In this document: positions 26,891-39,373 of the stretch, piece by piece | How the letters are laid out: every line of letters starts with the position of its first letter | How positions within the stretch are numbered: the first letter of the stretch is position 1 | Assembly: GCF_008017805.1 (NCBI RefSeq) | Contig: NZ_VRTT01000016.1 | Span: forward strand, 47,706 to 111,705 | Reading direction: 5' to 3' | From: Paenibacillus sp. N3.4 | GTDB lineage: Bacteria > Bacillota > Bacilli > Paenibacillales > NBRC-103111 | Length of the DNA stretch: 64,000 bases | Notes under the pieces: generated by a model | What the model was told of the DNA's origin: nothing | The model's input: only the letters and a program-made list of their open reading frames with translations | Databases searched by the model: none | Position numbers and translations under genes: made by a program

Positions 26891-29800
26891 ATGACCATTC
26901 GATTCGTAATTGGCAGAGCGGGAAGCGGCAAAAGCCAGCGCTGTTTAACTGAAATGAAACAGGTTTTGGCAGCGGAGCCGGAAGGTCACCCGCTTATTCT
27001 ATTAGTCCCTGAGCAAGCGACGTTTCAGGCCGAGCATGCGTTAGTTTCTGATCCTGCTATTCATGGCATGATTCGCGCGCAGGTGCTAAGTTTTCATCGT
27101 TTAGCATGGCGTGTCATGCAGGAGGAAGGAGGCACGGCTAGGCTTCCAATCGACGATACCGGTAAAAAATTGCTCCTGACGAGCATTTTACATAAGCACA
27201 AAGCTCAGCTGCAGTTATTCGGACATTCGGCCGAAAAGATGGGGTTCGTGGATCGACTTAATCAACTATTCACCGAAATGAAACGATATTGTGTTACGGC
27301 TGAGCAATTGGATGTGCATGAGAGCAAACGGGCAACAACGCTGGGGGAAAGCGGCTTGTTGCGCCAGAAAATGCATGACATTCGGCTTGTTTACAGGTCG
27401 TTTGAGTCCGAGCTTGCCCGTCAGTATTTGGATGGAGAGGATTATTTGACTTTATTGGCCGAGCAAATTCCAAATTCGGCTTATTTGAAGTCAGCAACGA
27501 TTTGGATTGACGGGTTCCATGGTTTTACACCGCAAGAATTTGCCGTATTGGGTGCAATGTTCGCTTCCGCCAGAGACGTAACGGTCACGCTCTGTTTGGA
27601 TCGCGAGCTGCAAGCGGGAGATACGCCGGATGAACTGGATTTATTTCATCCTACCGCAACGACGATGGTGCGCCTGCAAGAGCTAATTTGGCAGTTAGGT
27701 TTGCCTGCCGCCGAGGTTGATGTATTGGCACCGGAAACCTCTCCGCGTTATGAGGACAGCCCGCTTCTGGGCTACTTGGAGCGCAGTTTCGATCAACGTA
27801 TTGGCGGGAGAGCGCAGCCTTATCAACCGATGGCAGGTGAGAAGCTGAATGATCAGTTCGTCATCCAAGAGGCTGTGCATCGACGTGCTGAGGTGGAAGG
27901 CGCTGTCCGGGATATGCTGCAGGTTGTGCGAGAGCAGGGTGTTCGTTGGCGAGAAATCGCCATTATGGTGCGGAACATGGAAGGGTACCAGGATTTATTG
28001 AAATCCGTGTTGACCGATTACGAAATTCCTCACTTTTTTGATCAGAAGCGTACGGTCCTGCACCATCCACTTGTTGAATTTATTCGCTCCGCATTGGAAG
28101 TTGTGCAGCATAACTGGCATTACGATGCTGTGTTTCGTTGCGCGAAAACGGATTTATTGATACCTATAGATGGCGTAACTGAACGTCAGGAACTCGATAA
28201 GTTGGAAAATTATGTGCTTGCCTTCGGAATTCAAGGTTACAGATGGACAGACGGCAAACCATGGACATACCAATTTCGAGCTAACCTTGAACAAGCAAAT
28301 GAAGGGATTCAGGAGCAAACAGCTGAAATGAATGCTTTAAATAGGAGTAAAGAGTGGATTGTAAAGCCGCTTTTGGCCTTTTCCCAAAAAATTACGCAAG
28401 CCAAACATGTAAAGGGACAAGTTGAGGCGCTGTACGAGCTTCTCGTTATTGTGCAGGCTCCGGATAAATTAGAAGCATGGAGTCAGCAGGCACTGGCAGA
28501 AGGGAAGCCTGATAAAGCTCGTGAACATGCCCAGATGTGGAACTCGGTGATGGATATGCTGGATCAGCTTGTTGAGACCATGGGTGAAGATCATTTGACC
28601 TTGGAACTCTTTAATGGGCTTATCGAGACAGGGATGGAGAGTATGAAGCTTGGCTTGGTGCCCCCATCAATGGATCAGTTATTGATCGGAAGCATGGATC
28701 GGACCCGTTCAAGCGGGATTCGTTATGCTTATATCTTGGGTGTCAATGATGGTGTTATCCCGGCTCAGATGGATGAAAAAGGGGTGCTTACCGAGGCGGA
28801 AAGGCATGTTTTGACCGAGTCGGGATTGCCGATGGCCGATGGAAGCCGACGCAAGCTGCTGGATGAGCAGTTTATTATTTATACGTCGCTTACGGTGCCA
28901 GGCAAAAGGCTTTGGCTCAGCTATCCGTTAGCGGATGAGGAGGGGAAGTCCCTGCTCCCTTCAGAGATCATCAAGCAGTTGAGCCGAATGTTCCGTGGAG
29001 CTGAGCGGCCGCTGCTGCTGGCAGAGCCATCTAATGAGACATCAGAAAGTGAGCAATCCGCCTACATGGCGCATCCGATCCCAACGATCTCTTATTTGGC
29101 TGTACGCATGAAACATTGGATGTTGGGTGGGAAAATGACCGATCTGTGGTGGGAGACCTACAATTGGTATGTGGACCAACCCGAATGGCGTATGAAGCTG
29201 CAAGCGTTAGTTCACGCGCTTCAATACACCAATAAAGAGAAGGCTTTACGACCTGCAACCAGCAGGCTTCTTTATGGACAAAATTTGCGGGCAAGTGTAT
29301 CGCGAATGGAAAAGTATGTGGCTTGTCCGTTCTCGCACTTTGTATCACATGGACTTAGACTTCAAGAAAGACGTGTGTATCGGTTGGATGCACCCGACAT
29401 TGGGCAATTGTTTCACGCAGCTTTAAATCAATTCGTCCAAAAGCTCCAGCAGGATCAACTGGATTGGGGCTCGCTGACCGCTGAACAATGCATGGAGCGT
29501 TCTGCTCAGGTTGTGGACGAGCTCGCGCCGAGGCTGCAAGGTGAGATTTTGTTAAGCTCTAGCCGCTACGCCTACATAGCCAGAAAGCTTAAACAAGTCG
29601 TCGGCAGAGCAGCCATCGTACTTGGCGAGCATGCTAAACACGGTCAATTTATACCGCTCGGCCTGGAGATTGATTTTGGTCCAGGCAAAGATTTGCCTTC
29701 ACTTACCTTCCAATTGGATAATGGCTGCACCATGGAGATTATTGGTCGGATTGACAGGGTAGACCGTGCTGATGGCGAGCAAGCGTCCTACTGCGTGTCA

Positions 29801-30417
29801 TTGATTATAAATCGAGTCAAACCTCTTTACAGCTGTCAGAGGTTTATTATGGGCTATCGCTGCAAATGCTGACGTATTTGGACGTCATTATTACTCATGC
29901 TGAACAGTGGCTGGGCATTTCGGCGAAGCCGGCGGGCGTGCTGTATTTTCACGTGCATAATCCGATGCTGCAGCAAAAAAACGCAATGGACCCTACGGAA
30001 GTTGAGAAAGAACTTCGTAAACGGTTCAAAATGAAAGGTCTGATTACGGCCGACGCCGACGTTGCAGGGCTAATGGATGATCAATTGGTGAATAGTGCAG
30101 GACATTCTCAACTTATTCCCGTCGCCTTGAAGAAAGATGGAACCTTCTACTCCAGTTCCTCTGTCGTTACGGATGATCAATGGGATGCGCTACGCAAATA
30201 TGTACGCAAACAGGTGAAACAAATCGGCACGGACATTACAGATGGACACGTGGATATTTCGCCGTACCGTTTAGGTAAAAAAACCGCTTGTATGCATTGT
30301 TCTTATAAATCGATCTGTCAAATTGATCCCTTATTTGAGGGCAATGAAGTTCAGGTGTGGAAACAGCGGGGAAAAGAACAAATTTGGTCCGAAATGGAGC
30401 AGGAAGTCGAACAATGA
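26891..30417 (+). CDS. addB: AddB, ATP-dependent helicase/nuclease subunit B, one-base deletion
   Basis: About 1175 residues once repaired. The P-loop is FVIGRAGSGKSQRC. Near residue 815 comes YVACPFSHF, holding the first iron-sulfur Cys, and at the end CMHCSYKSICQ supplies the other three. The nuclease motif VIDYKSSQ falls in the second frame. The break is at about 29794, where one added C turns the text into YCRVIDYKSSQTSLQLSEVY. AddB pairs with AddA to resect double-strand breaks and to recognise Chi. The gene ends 25 bp before addA. Confidence 0.93.
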
Positions 30418-30442
30418 TGAGGCAAGAAAGGAGCATGCATCT

Positions 30443-33400
30443 ATGAACAAACAGCAACCAAAACCTGCCGGCAGTACATGGACGGACGATCAATGGGATG
30501 CAATTACCCTTCATGGTCAAAATATGCTGGTGGCTGCTGCCGCAGGTTCAGGCAAAACCGCTGTACTCGTTGAGCGGATTATTAGACGCATATCCAATGA
30601 GTGGGAGCCTATCGATGTGGATCGCTTACTAGTCGCGACCTTTACGAAGGCAGCGGCCGCCGAGATGAAGCATCGTATTCGCGAGGCGCTGGAGAAAGAG
30701 CTGATGAAGCAGCCGCATTCCCAACATTTGCGCAAGCAGCTTGCACTGATGGGGCGTGCTTCCATAACTACGCTGCACTCCTTCTGCTTGGAGGTTGTTC
30801 AGCGCTACTTCAGCCTCATTCGCCTAGATCCAGGCTTCCGTATCGCCAACGAAACGGAAGCGGATTTGCTTCGTCAGGATTTGCTCGGCGAGATGCTTGA
30901 AAGCTACTACGCAGCGAGTGGAGAGAACAGCGCCTTTTGGCGGCTGGTCGATTCCTTTAGCGGCGAACGTAACGACGACGCGATCATGCAGCTTATTCAG
31001 AAGCTGTATGATGTGTCGCGCAGCCATCCTTGGCCGACGTATTGGCTAAGAAGTACGGCTTCGATGTTTGGACCACCAGAGACGCAGGCTAAGTCAGACT
31101 CAGAGGAAGACATCTCTGATAAAGAGGATGTGCTGCCATATGTTGCCGCTTCGGCAGAGCCAGCGGACTATTCGGTTTGGGAGCAGAGCCTCGTCCGCGA
31201 TCTTACGCTAGAGCTGGAGGGAGCAGCCGATCTGCTTCAACAGGCACTGCAAATCGCGGAGCAGCCTGGCGGCCCGGCACCTTATTTGGATAATTTGCGG
31301 GAAGATATACTGCTCGTACAAAACTTGCGTGAAACAACGAGCTATCCATGGTCCGTTCTGTATCTCGGGTTTCAAACCGTAGAGTTTGGCAAACTCAAAG
31401 CTTGTAAGGGCGACGACTACGATAAAGAGCTTCAGGAAGAAGTTAAGGAGCTGCGCAATCGAGCGAAGGATCAAATTAACAAATTGAAGGATGAGTTGTT
31501 CGGACGCACACCAGAGCAATTTCATCAGGAAATAGCCGAGATGGCGCCGCTTTTGCATACGTTAGTCGATCTTGTTGTCGATTTCGGACAACGCTATCAG
31601 GAAGCCAAAGCAGCAAAAGGGCTGATCGATTTTGCCGACCTGGAACATTATTGCTTGCAAATTCTTTGCGCAGAGGGATCCATCCCCGGTGAATTGGTTC
31701 CTTCCGAGGCGGCGCTCTCCTACCGCAGACAGTTTGCAGAAGTGCTGCTTGATGAGTATCAAGATACAAATCGTGTACAAGAAGCCATTGTTGAGTTAAT
31801 ATCCAATACGCAGCCGGGCAATCGCTTTATGGTCGGCGACGTGAAACAGAGTATATATCGGTTTCGACTTGCCGAACCTGGACTTTTTCTGGAGAAGTAT
31901 AAGGCGTACCGTTCCAATAAAGATGAAAGCCCAGAACCTTCAGGTTTGGGTGGAAGAATTGATTTGGCGCGAAATTTCCGCAGCCGGGTTCAAGTCGTCG
32001 ATGCGGTCAATTTCATCTTCAAACAAGTGATGAATGAGACGGTAGGTGAGATTGCCTACGACGATCGTGCCGAGCTTGTATATGGAGCGGGCTATCCACC
32101 GCCTGACTCCGACTGTTCCGTTGAAATGCTAATTGTAGATCGTGGCTTGAATGCTGTGGATAAAAGTGAATCAATCTCTGATGGCTCCGAGGAACAAGAA
32201 GAAAATGATGCAGAAACTTCTGATCCAACGAATGGTGCGTTAGACCCCGTGCTGGAAGCGCAGGAGATGGAAACTGCGCAGCTGGAAGCCCGTGCTATCG
32301 CTCTTCAGATCAGACAGATGTTGGGGGATGGCGGCAAACAGGAGCCGTTTCAAGTTTTTGATAAGCGAACGAGTGCTAGCCGACCAGCTACTTATCGGGA
32401 CATTGTCATTTTGCTGCGCGCTACCCAGATGTGGTCACCTATCCTTATTGACGAGTTGAAGCAGCAAGGAATTCCCGCTTATGCGGAACTAAGCATTGGG
32501 TATTTTTCCGCAACAGAAGTGGAAATCATGCTCTCTCTATTGAAAGTCATCGACAATCCGTATCAGGATGTGCCGCTGGCCGCTGTTCTACGCTCTCCTG
32601 TTGCACAATTGACGGCAGAAGAGTTGGCGCAAATTCGGGGAACAGACAAAGCTGTGCCTTTCTATGAGTCTGTCTTGCAGCTAGTGCGGCAGCCAGATTC
32701 GCAAGATCACTTCAACGATCCAGACCATATCGTCCTATTGCAAAAGCTTAATGACTTTCTTGCACACTTGGAGAAATGGAGAAACGAGGCCAGACAAGGT
32801 TCTTTAGCCGATTTAATTTGGAACATTTATAGAGAAACGGGCTATTATGACTTCGCAGGCGCTTTACCCGGAGGTCTGCAGCGCCAGGCCAACTTACGGG
32901 CATTGTATGATCGTGCCAGACAGTATGAAAGCACATCGCTGCGCGGATTGTTCCGCTTTCTGAGATTTATTGAGCGAATGAAAGACAGCGGAGGCGATTT
33001 GGGTACGGCACGAGCGCTCGGCGAGCAAGAAGATGTTGTTCGCATCATGTCGATCCACAAAAGCAAGGGTCTGGAATTCCCGATTGTTTTCGTTGCCGGT
33101 ATGGCCAAAATGTTCAATCAACGTGACCTGAACGATGCCTTTTTATTGCATAAAGAGCTCGGGTTCGGGCCTCGTTTTGTAGATACAGCTTTAAGGGTCA
33201 GTTATCCGACTTTGCCTTCCTTAGCGATTAAAAGAAGAATGAAGTTGGAACTGCTTGCCGAGGAAATGCGCGTCTTGTATGTTGCTCTTACACGTGCGAG
33301 GGAGAAGCTCTATTTACTTGGCACAGTGAAATCGCTAGACAAATTATTGCGTGTATGGGGCCGCCAGCTTGCGAGGTCAGAATGGTATTTACCGGATTTT

Positions 33401-34396
33401 GAACTGGCTAAAGCGAGAAGTTATCTCGATTGGGTTGGACCTGCGTTGCTGCGCCATCCGAATGCGGCCTTGTGGAGAGAGCGTTTAGGTTTGAGTGAAT
33501 CATCATCTGGCGTGCGTTTATTGGAAGATAAATCGGAATGGAAGTTAACCGTTCTGACCCCTGAAAGCTTACAAAAAGAAGCCGCAGCTGAGCTCGCGAA
33601 TACGCTGCCTGATGCAAATCGGCTGGAAGCGACGAGAAACCTTGCTGCTGTTCCTACGAGCGATAAATGGAAGGAATGGCTGGCCGATCGTCTTGCGTGG
33701 ACATACGCCTACCCAGAAGCGCCTAAGCTTTTTGCTAAAACGACCGTTTCGGAGCTGAAACGATTGTCGGAGCTGAACCGTTTACAGGACGAGTTGGAAT
33801 ACCCTTCAGCAGAGGCAGCAGCTTCTTCAAGGGGATCTGTTTGGCGCAGGCCGAGATTCATGGAAGAAAAGAAGCTGACGGCTGCTGAAAGAGGTACCGT
33901 TGTGCATGCGGTTATGCAAAACTTGGCCTTGGATTGTATGCCGACGGAAGCGAGCATTCAGGCCACTTTGGAGCAAATGCTGAGTAAACAGACGCTGACG
34001 AATGAGCAGCGGGATGTCGTAGATATCCCGGTCATTCTACAGTTTTTTCAGACGGAGATAGGAAAACGCATGGTCGGAGCGTCCCGTGTTCAGCGTGAGG
34101 TTCCGTTCAGCTATGGTCTGCCTGCAGATGAGGTTTATGCAGGCGACAATCATTCAACAACTGGAGAAACCGTGCTGATTCAAGGGATTATCGATTGTTT
34201 ATTCGAAGACGAGCTCGGGCTTGTCCTTGTTGATTATAAAACGGACGCAGTCAAGGGAAGCGGTGAAAGTGAACTGCAAGTGCGTTATGAGAAGCAAATA
34301 TCGCTCTATACACGCGCGGTTGAACATAGTTGGAAACGACCTGTGACAAGTAAGTATTTATATTTCTTTGATGGCGCCAAATTATTGGAAATGTAG
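30443..34396 (+). CDS. addA: AddA, ATP-dependent helicase/nuclease subunit A
   Basis: An intact 1317-residue UvrD-type helicase-nuclease. Helicase motifs: QWDAITLHG, AAAAGSGKTAVLVERI, FTKAAAAEMKHRI, LLDEYQDTN, GDVKQSIYRFRLAEP, IHKSKGLEFPIVF and MRVLYVALTRAREKLYL. The RecB-type nuclease lies at the C-terminus (RGTVVHAVMQ, GIIDCLFED, LVLVDYKTD). ATG 30443 follows AAAGGAG. The open frame extends upstream into addB but without a better start. Works with AddB upstream. Confidence 0.96.
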   Translation: MNKQQPKPAGSTWTDDQWDAITLHGQNMLVAAAAGSGKTAVLVERIIRRISNEWEPIDVDRLLVATFTKAAAAEMKHRIREALEKELMKQPHSQHLRKQLALMGRASITTLHSFCLEVVQRYFSLIRLDPGFRIANETEADLLRQDLLGEMLESYYAASGENSAFWRLVDSFSGERNDDAIMQLIQKLYDVSRSHPWPTYWLRSTASMFGPPETQAKSDSEEDISDKEDVLPYVAASAEPADYSVWEQSLVRDLTLELEGAADLLQQALQIAEQPGGPAPYLDNLREDILLVQNLRETTSYPWSVLYLGFQTVEFGKLKACKGDDYDKELQEEVKELRNRAKDQINKLKDELFGRTPEQFHQEIAEMAPLLHTLVDLVVDFGQRYQEAKAAKGLIDFADLEHYCLQILCAEGSIPGELVPSEAALSYRRQFAEVLLDEYQDTNRVQEAIVELISNTQPGNRFMVGDVKQSIYRFRLAEPGLFLEKYKAYRSNKDESPEPSGLGGRIDLARNFRSRVQVVDAVNFIFKQVMNETVGEIAYDDRAELVYGAGYPPPDSDCSVEMLIVDRGLNAVDKSESISDGSEEQEENDAETSDPTNGALDPVLEAQEMETAQLEARAIALQIRQMLGDGGKQEPFQVFDKRTSASRPATYRDIVILLRATQMWSPILIDELKQQGIPAYAELSIGYFSATEVEIMLSLLKVIDNPYQDVPLAAVLRSPVAQLTAEELAQIRGTDKAVPFYESVLQLVRQPDSQDHFNDPDHIVLLQKLNDFLAHLEKWRNEARQGSLADLIWNIYRETGYYDFAGALPGGLQRQANLRALYDRARQYESTSLRGLFRFLRFIERMKDSGGDLGTARALGEQEDVVRIMSIHKSKGLEFPIVFVAGMAKMFNQRDLNDAFLLHKELGFGPRFVDTALRVSYPTLPSLAIKRRMKLELLAEEMRVLYVALTRAREKLYLLGTVKSLDKLLRVWGRQLARSEWYLPDFELAKARSYLDWVGPALLRHPNAALWRERLGLSESSSGVRLLEDKSEWKLTVLTPESLQKEAAAELANTLPDANRLEATRNLAAVPTSDKWKEWLADRLAWTYAYPEAPKLFAKTTVSELKRLSELNRLQDELEYPSAEAAASSRGSVWRRPRFMEEKKLTAAERGTVVHAVMQNLALDCMPTEASIQATLEQMLSKQTLTNEQRDVVDIPVILQFFQTEIGKRMVGASRVQREVPFSYGLPADEVYAGDNHSTTGETVLIQGIIDCLFEDELGLVLVDYKTDAVKGSGESELQVRYEKQISLYTRAVEHSWKRPVTSKYLYFFDGAKLLEM

Positions 34397-34451
34397 GTTT
34401 GGTCGCGCAATAACTAGTTGTTTCTAGGATTATGAACGAGGAGGTTGAATC

Positions 34452-35629
34452 TTGCGGATTTTACATACAGGAGATTGGCACTTTGGCAGGACCCTTGAGG
34501 GTCGCAGCAGGCTTGTGGAGCAAGCCGCTTTTATGGACGAGCTTGTGCAAATTGTGCAAGAGGAGTCCATTGATTTGGTTCTCATAGCAGGTGACATCTA
34601 TGATAGCGTGAACCCGCCTGCGGCAGCCGAGCAGCTGTTCTACGAGGGAATAGCGAGACTAGCTGACGGCGGCAAACGTCATGTTGCTGTTATTTCAGGC
34701 AACCATGATCATCCGGATCGGCTTGCCGCTTCAGGACCTCTGGCAGCTAAACAAGGAATTACGCTCATAGGCCTGCCTGTTCCTGACATTCAAACCATCG
34801 GTATTCCGCGAACAGGTGAGTTAACTAAGCTTGTAGCACTTCCTTATCCGTCGGAATCTCGATTGAAGGAACTGCTCTCGGATGTGGCCGAAGAGGAAGT
34901 GCTGCGCAGTAAGTACTCTGAGCGCGTAGGAGCGCTGATACGCAAGCAGGCCGCTTCCTTTGAAGCGGGAACAGTCAATTTGATCATGAGCCACTTGTAT
35001 GTATTAGGCGGACATGAAACCGAATCGGAGCGACCGATTCAAGTTGGCGGCGCCTATACGGTTGACACCATGGCTTTAACCGCTGGAGCGCAATATGTTG
35101 CGCTTGGTCACCTGCATAGACCGCAAAATGTCAAAGCAGACTCACCTATTCGCTACTGTGGTTCGCCTATCGCATATAGCTTTTCGGAAGCTGGTCAAGC
35201 CAAATCGGTAACTGTTCTCGATCTGGCTCCAGGCCAAGCGGCTGAACCGAGGGAAATTTTTCTAACTTCTGGCCGGCCCTCGTGAGCTGGAAAGCCAAAG
35301 AAGGCGTTCAGCAGGTACATCAATGGCTGGAAGAAGGACGAGATGCCTCGGCGTGGATCGATCTCGAAATCACCATGACCGAAGCGATGTCGATGGAACA
35401 AATCCAAACGCTGCGTAAAGCGTATGATGGCTTCATACATATTCGTCCGATTTATCCGGAAATGGAAGTGATACGAGCGGCTGAGCCAAGATCAGCCTTA
35501 TCCATGGAGGAACATTTCACACGATTCTACTCGCGTCAGACCGGAGGCGCTCAGCCTGAGCCTGAGCTTGTTCAGCTGTTTCTGGAGCTGCTGCAGGAAA
35601 ATGATCTGGCAGAAGCAGCCGGTGAATAG
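34452..35629 (+). CDS. sbcD: Exonuclease subunit SbcD (Mre11 family), one-base deletion
   Basis: 392 residues after repair. The phosphoesterase motifs are HTGDWHFG, LIAGDIYD, ISGNHDHPDR, MSHLYVLGG and LGHLHRPQ. The first frame stops at 35285 after SGRPS. One added C in the CCC at 35277-35279 gives SGRPLVSWKAKEG and continues to the capping domain ending LAEAAGE. The start is TTG 34452, seven bases after GAGGAGG. Acts with SbcC on hairpins and blocked DNA ends. Confidence 0.92.
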
Positions 35630-35699
35630 GGCCGTTTGTGATCTATAGATTAACTTGAATGGTGCTTAGGAATTGTTTATCGAAAGGAGGATTTGAACA

Positions 35700-38600
35700 A
35701 TGCGACCGATTCAATTGCAAATATCCGGACTTCAAAGTTATCGCGAGCTGCAAACCATAGAGTTCGGACAGCTTGTCGATGCGGGCGTTTTTGGGATTTT
35801 TGGGCCAACAGGCAGCGGGAAATCGTCCATTTTGGATGCCATCACGCTTTCACTCTATGGCAAAGTAGAGCGAGCTAGCGGAGGTACACAGGCCATTATG
35901 AATCAAGCCGAGCAGACGCTGTTCGTTTCTTTCACATTTGAACTCACGAATGCGGCCGGAACGGAGCGTTATCGTGTTGAACGGCAATTCAAGCGCGGAA
36001 CAGAGCAGTCCATTAACGGAACAATTACACGTCTTCTCCATCTTCGTGACAATGAGACGATCGTACTAGCCGACAAAGCGGGAGAAGTGAATCAGCAAGT
36101 ATATCATATTCTTGGTTTATCGATGCAGGATTTTACGAGAGCCGTTGTGCTTCCGCAAGGAAAATTCGCTGAATTCCTAACGCTTACCGGCAAAGATCGC
36201 AGACAAATGCTGCAAAGACTTTTTCATCTGGAACGGTACGGCGACCATTTAAGCGCAAAGGTTAGTTCCTGCGTGAAAGAAACAGACAGTACAATTAAAC
36301 AACTTGCCGCTGAACAGCAAGGCCTTGGAGATGCTTCGAATCAAGCACTTGAAGAGGCACAAGCAAGATTGGTGGAAGCCGAACAGGAAGCTGTTAGAAG
36401 TCGCAATTACTTGCAACAAACGGAAATTTTATATGAAGAGCATAAACAAGTGTTTCAGTGGCAGAGTGAACAAGCGTCACTCGCGAATGAAGTGCTGAAA
36501 CAGCAAGAACAGGAACAGTCGATTCGGGAAAAAGAACAGCTTTTGCAGCAAGCAGAGCAAGCAGAAAAGGTAGTTCCATATTTGCAGCAGTTTGCTGTGG
36601 CTTCTAAGGAATTGTTAACAGGACAAGATCAACTTGATGCAGCCCTGCATAGCCAACGAACAGCTGAAACGACTTATCAACAAGCAACCTTGACGTACGA
36701 CCATGCACAACAAGAACTGGCTTCCCAAGAGGGGCCTCTGCTGCTGCGTGTGGACCAACTTCAGCAAGCTCTTGTTATCCAGCAGGAGCTTAACCAGGTA
36801 CAAGCGCAGATAGAAGCCGCACAACGTCAAGAAGGTGAGGCGAAATCTCATTTCACAGCGCTGCAAACGGAACTGGCCAAAAACTTAGAAACGAAGCAAA
36901 AAGCGATTCTTAAGCAAGCTGAGTTGAAAGAACAGCTGGCATTAATCGAAACGAATGCTGTTGCTCGGCAGCTGACGCAAGCGGCTAGTCAAGAGAAGCA
37001 AGTGATTATGCAGCTTAAAACCCAAGAGCAGGAAGCAAGCCAGAACCAGAAAGAGAAGGAAGCGCTCTATAAAGACTTGGAGCAAAATCACGTTCAATTA
37101 GTGAGTAAACAGAAGGTCTTACAGCAAAGACTTTCTATGTGGCAGCAGCAATCACAAGCATTAAGTGATTCTCTTCTAGTCCAACGTGAAAATCTAACTA
37201 GATTCATACCTTTTATGCAGGCTAACATAGATGAGCAAAAAATGCGTTGGAAAACACTTGAACGGCATGCGTTGGCTGCGTCTTTGGCTCATGGTCTTCT
37301 CGAGGGCGAACCATGTCCTGTTTGTGGAGCAACGGAGCATCCTCTTTTTAAACAACCGAATGACTCCAGAAGTGCTGAAGCTGTTATAGGACATAGTGAG
37401 ACAGCGACTACCGGTTCGATTGAAGAACTTCTTCAGCATGGAGAAGAGATTCTTCAAAAAGCCAAAGAAAGGCAGTACGCGCATCAGCAATTGCAGCGTA
37501 GAATGGCAAGCAGTTATCAACAAGCTATCGAGATGTCAGTCTTCTTTCCTGCTCAGCAAAGGGATGCCACGGAACAGTTGAACAAGGGGCTTTATGAAGC
37601 TGCGGTAACGCAAGAAGAGAAAAAAGGGTCTGCGGAATTAAATATGGATGCTGCTCTCCAAACCTGGAGGGCTCTAGAGGAAGCAACAGGATCTTGTCAT
37701 TCCGATGTAGATCATTTGGAACAGGACTTCCACATGATCCAAAAAGATTGCACAGGACTAGAACAACAGTTCGTTCAAGTTCGTACGCAGCAGCAAACAG
37801 CTGCAGACTTGCTCGCAGAAGCTAATCGCCGACTAGTTGCTGTAACAACAACTTTAACGGAGCAAACGCAGCAGTGGCGCGAGCGTTTCATTGAGTTGTC
37901 ATGGGATACCATTGAACAGCAGCTTGAGCAGTTGCTGGCGAACGAACGTCTGGCGGATGAGCTTCGTGGTCGTATTGAGAAGAGTATTCCTTTCCTCGAT
38001 GGTTTGGCTGCAAAAATGGAGGAGCTCCAGCGTGCTGCGATGGAGCAGGACAGAGCGGCTCTGCAGCTGCATGAACGGCTGCAGGGGTTGGCGCAATTTG
38101 CGGCTGACAAGTCGCGGCAGCTCGCTCTGCGTGCACCCGTCGGTGACGTGCCGCAGCTTATGGCGGAAGCGACCGCCACGCTGGAACGGCTGCGTCTGCT
38201 CGCGCAGCAGGCCAAGCATGCGCATGCCGCTGCGCTAGCCGAGCAGTTCGCGGCGACGCAGCGCTACAGCGCCGCCGCCGAAGCAGCTGCCGCCGCGACA
38301 CGGCAGCTGGCGCACACCGAGCGCGCGCTGCATGGCGCGCTCGAGGAAAACGGCTTCGCGTCGCGCGAAGCGCGGAAGCAGCGGCGCTGGCGCCCGAGCA
38401 GCGCCGTCTGTGGACGCAGCTCGCGGCCGAGCACCGCGAGCGCGATCAAGCGCTGCGCGCGCAGCTGGCGCAGCTGGCGGCGAAGCTGCAAGGCCGCGTG
38501 CTGAGCGCGGACGAATGGGCGCAGACGCAGACCCAGCTTAGCGCGGCCAAGGCCAGCTCCGAGCTGGCGCTGGAGAAGCGCGCTCAAGCTGCGCAAGGCG

Positions 38601-39181
38601 CGAGCGAGCTTGCCGTCCGGCATGCGCGTTGGTCCGAGTTGGAAGCGCACCGCATGGAGCTAGCGGCACAGCTGGAGCGGCTTGGTAAGCTGCAAGCGGT
38701 GTTGAAGGCGAATGCCTTCGTCGAGTATTTGGCCGAAGAGCAGCTCATGCAGGTCAGCCGCGCCGCTTCAGAGCGGCTGGGTGAGTTGACGCGTCGACGT
38801 TATGCCATTGAAGTCGACTCCGGTGGCGGCTTTGTCATTCGTGACGATGCCAACGGAGGGGTGAAGCGACCGGTGAGCACGCTCTCGGGCGGCGAAACCT
38901 TCCTCACCTCGCTGGCGCTGGCGTTAGCCCTTTCGGCTCAGATTCAACTCAAAGGGGAATATCCATTGGAGTTTTTCTTCTTGGACGAAGGATTCGGCAC
39001 CTTGGATCAAGAATTGCTGGATATGGTTATCGGCGCTCTGGAGAAGCTTCATATGGATAGCTTGGCTGTCGGCGTCATTTCACATGTGCCCGAGCTAAGG
39101 GCCCGACTTGCGCGCAAGTTGATTGTCCATCCGGCAGAGCCTTCGGGTCGGGGGAGTAGAATTACGCTTGAAGAGCTATAA
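35700..39181 (+). CDS. sbcC: Exonuclease subunit SbcC (Rad50 family), one-base deletion
   Basis: About 1160 residues after repair. The N-terminal ATPase half is FGIFGPTGSGKSSILDAITL. Long Gln/Glu-rich coiled coils flank a zinc hook EPCPVCGATEHP (CxxC near residue 540). The C-terminal half has the signature STLSGGETFLTSLALALA and Walker B FFFLDEGFGTLD. The break is near 38374: adding one G gives REAREAAALAPEQR and leads to the ATPase half in the next frame. GC reaches 72% around it (43 of 60 at 38341-38400). ATG 35700 follows AAAGGAGG. Confidence 0.92.
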
Positions 39182-39193
39182 GAAAAACCTCAC

Positions 39194-39233
39194 AAAAAGG
39201 TTGTTGACGATTGAATCGTCAGCAGCCTTTTTT
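39194..39233 (+). terminator. Intrinsic terminator of the addBA-sbcDC cluster
   Basis: AAAAAGGTTGTTGACGAT and ATCGTCAGCAGCCTTTTTT form a long stem with G-U pairs on a TGA loop. Confidence 0.88.
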
Positions 39234-39373
39234 GCTAGTTGAAACAGCACGCTAGGCAACGCATCAAACAAATGTGTACAAGTTGGCCTATCACATAAAG
39301 GGTTCCTCGCCACCTGTTTAATGATTTGTGTCAGTCTAAAGCTGTTGTACGATGACGTGGAATACTTCGATAA

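Noticed and set aside
37888..38238. Several 80-145 codon frames on both strands inside sbcC
   Set aside because: They are by-products of the GC-rich coding region and have no starts or family features.
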